DNA from: Candolleomyces eurysporus
Lineage: Eukaryota; Basidiomycota; Agaricomycetes; Agaricales; Psathyrellaceae
Assembly (NCBI GenBank): GCA_027579435.1
Contig: JANBPK010001134.1
Location: 1 to 28,718 of the forward strand
Direction: 5' to 3'
DNA: 28,718 nt
Part shown: positions 27,082-28,718 of the stretch, in pieces
Position numbering within the stretch: the stretch's first letter is position 1
Layout of the letters: each line of letters starts with the position of its first letter
The notes under the pieces: generated by a model
Database searches by the model: none
Seen by the model: the letters and a program-made list of their open reading frames with translations, nothing else
Told to the model about the DNA's origin: nothing
Program-made: the position numbers and the translations under genes

Positions 27082-28718
27082 ATGTCGGAGTATTCTGGCG
27101 GATTAAGCACGGTTGAAGGCAGCGGTGGAGGACCTGCGATGGACGAGGCGCTTAAAGTGGCGAAAACAGGTCCGAGGCCTCCATCATCAGGGCCACACTT
27201 TTTTGGGATGGCGTCCGAACAACCAGCGAGCCAACACCACAACTCTTCCTCTTCCCATCCCAGGATTGTCCTGCCGCCGCTTCCACCCTCCCACCTCCTC
27301 CTTCCAGACGCATTCCTCCCGGGAGCGCCGCTGTCAGCTACGACCACCAGCCTGGCAATGAGTGTCGACCAGATGAGCCGGCCCCTCAACGTCACCGACG
27401 CCCTCGGGTACCTCGATGCAGTCAAGAACCAGTTCCAGGAAAAGCCTGATGTCTACAATCAATTTTTGGATATTATGAAGGACTTTAAGAGCCAAGCGTG
27501 CGTGTTCTTTGCTCTCTTCTCTGCCGTTGCCTGATGTTTGTTCTACAGCATTGACACGCCTGGCGTCATCCAGCGCGTTTCGCAGCTCTTCCACGGAAAC
27601 CCAGCTCTCATCCAAGGTTTCAACACTTTCCTGCCCCAAGGATACCGGATAGATATCTCGCCAGACCACGACCACACCATTACAGTAACGACACCCATGG
27701 GCACTACCACACAGTCAACCGGCACCAACGTCATCCTCAGTCGAACGACCCGCGAGATGCCAGCCCTCGCGGGGCCCGGTCTCGTCTATCCCGGTGTTCC
27801 TCCAATACTCGCAGGCCCTGCAAGGGCCTTGACGCCTCACGGTTACCATGATCCAGCATCCTTTTCTCCCGGATTCCAACAGCAGACCACTGCGGCCTCG
27901 TTCCTGGGCAACCTCAACAAGAATAATGGCGCCGGTGGACCAGCACTCGAACCGGGGCCGCCGAGCGAGTTCAACCACGCGATTCAGTACTTGAACAGGA
28001 TCAAGGCTCGATACACCGACGACCAGAACACCTACAAGCAATTCTTGGATATATTGCAGACATACCAGCGGGAGGGCAAAAATTCGCAGGACGTGAGTAC
28101 TATTATGATCTTTGCGCGGCGGACACGGAATCCATTCCATCACCAACCCTTTTTCTCTCTCCCTCGTGACCGCATTTCTTATTTTGATCGTTTTTCGCAG
28201 AACCAAGTTTACGAGCAAGTGAAGATGCTCTTCAAGGGTGCACCCGACCTCGTACACGAGTTTCAAAAATTTTTGTCCAGAGGCGGTGGGCGGCGGGGTT
28301 CTGCAACAGGACGCGCAGATGATGGCCAACCAGATGTGGGCCCAGCAGCATCAACAAGCACCCCCGAGTCCCCAGCCTGCGAAGAAGGTCGCGCCCGCGA
28401 AGAGGAAGAAGAGGACGGACAAGGAACCAACGCCCGCACCAATGCCCAAGGCTGCTCCATCTCGCGTGCGTTTCGTTTCAATTCTTTCATGAAAGGGGGT
28501 CTGACTTGGGGCGAGTAGCAAACGAAGAAGGTCAAGCACCACCATCTACCTGACACCGGATCGCCATCGTTTTCTNCCCCATATCCCGCCTCGNCTNCGC
28601 CGCCCCCCGCAGTCGCACATGTACCCACCCGCTGTGCAGNCAACCGCCCGTGCACACCGCGCCTGTCGACAAACCCTGTTCAAAAAAATCGGTAGGTCCT
28701 CGACAGCTTCCATCAGAG
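27082..28718 (+). CDS. SIN3: SIN3-family transcriptional corepressor, N-terminal part
   Basis: Nuclear scaffold that recruits histone deacetylase to promoters through paired amphipathic helix (PAH) domains. Exons: 27082-27497, 27549-28092, 28201-28465 and 28519 to the edge, with introns of 51, 108 and 53 nt (GT-AG). After a disordered Ser/Pro-rich start, PAH1 spans about residues 101-170 (PLNVTDALGYLDAVKNQF, VYNQFLDIMKDFK, LFHGNPALIQGFNTFLP) and PAH2 about 277-345 (FNHAIQYLNRIKARY, YKQFLDILQTYQREGK, LFKGAPDLVHEFQKFL). A basic segment (KKVAPAKRKKRTDKE) follows. Full SIN3 proteins exceed 1,000 residues, so PAH3 and the deacetylase-interacting region lie outside. A one-base slip near 28262-28282 and another near the C-run at 28602-28607 break the frame; both sit near N calls and look like sequence errors. 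Confidence 0.9.

Noticed and set aside
27715..28329. Minus-strand 204-residue frame opposite SIN3
   Set aside because: The plus strand encodes PAH1 and PAH2 here with proper introns; the minus frame is a by-product of GC-rich coding sequence.
1..28718. tRNA, rRNA or other structured RNA genes
   Set aside because: No cloverleaf or conserved rRNA stretch was recognised; the tRNA-iMet match at 609-620 is a 12-base primer-binding site only.

Overview
The window is nuclear DNA of a filamentous fungus, most likely an agaricomycete basidiomycete. The evidence is the many 50-70 nt GT-AG introns (eleven in one gene), a fungal-type mitochondrial MCC alpha subunit, a SIN3 corepressor, and a dense mixture of Copia, LINE and TA-inserting DNA transposons of kinds common in mushroom genomes. 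No bacterial, organellar or RNA-gene features were seen.

The left and middle parts (1-22.2 kb) are a nested graveyard of mobile elements. At 1-830 lies the 5' end of a minus-strand Copia element, with its LTR, a half-tRNA-iMet primer-binding site and the gag start. At about 850-1862 is the truncated 3' end of a plus-strand LINE, which cuts off a long minus-strand relic of an unidentified multi-exon gene (1863-8414). That relic has clean GT-AG introns, two in-frame TGA codons in its best-resolved half and a 246-bp internal tandem duplication. A 667-bp pogo/Fot1-like MITE with perfect 24-bp TIRs sits inside it, and two further foldback or MITE elements lie upstream (8471-9216).

At 9354-12584 is a 3.2-kb Tc1/mariner-type element with matching TIRs and TA flanks. 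It holds a decayed DD34E transposase on the plus strand and, facing it, a second gene on the minus strand with its own TATA box and a SAM-like C-terminus. This two-gene transposon is the most interesting structure in the window. Beyond it lie another unidentified minus-strand relic (12.6-13.9 kb), a decayed 3' end of a second Copia element (14.07-15.4 kb), about 1 kb of unassigned sequence, and a third, much better preserved Copia element (16.44-22.18 kb). The third element has a 411-bp 3' LTR and a nearly complete pol, but an unusual gag and no visible 5' LTR. It carries dozens of N calls, suggesting collapsed repeat copies.

The right end (22.2-28.7 kb) is ordinary GC-richer host sequence: a small unidentified two-exon gene (+), the 12-exon MCC alpha gene (-) convergent with it, a roughly 1.1-kb divergent intergenic region with a palindrome near the MCC start, and the 5' part of SIN3 (+), which runs off the window. 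MCC alpha works in mitochondrial leucine catabolism and SIN3 in nuclear histone-deacetylase repression. They share only an intergenic region here, with no evident functional link.
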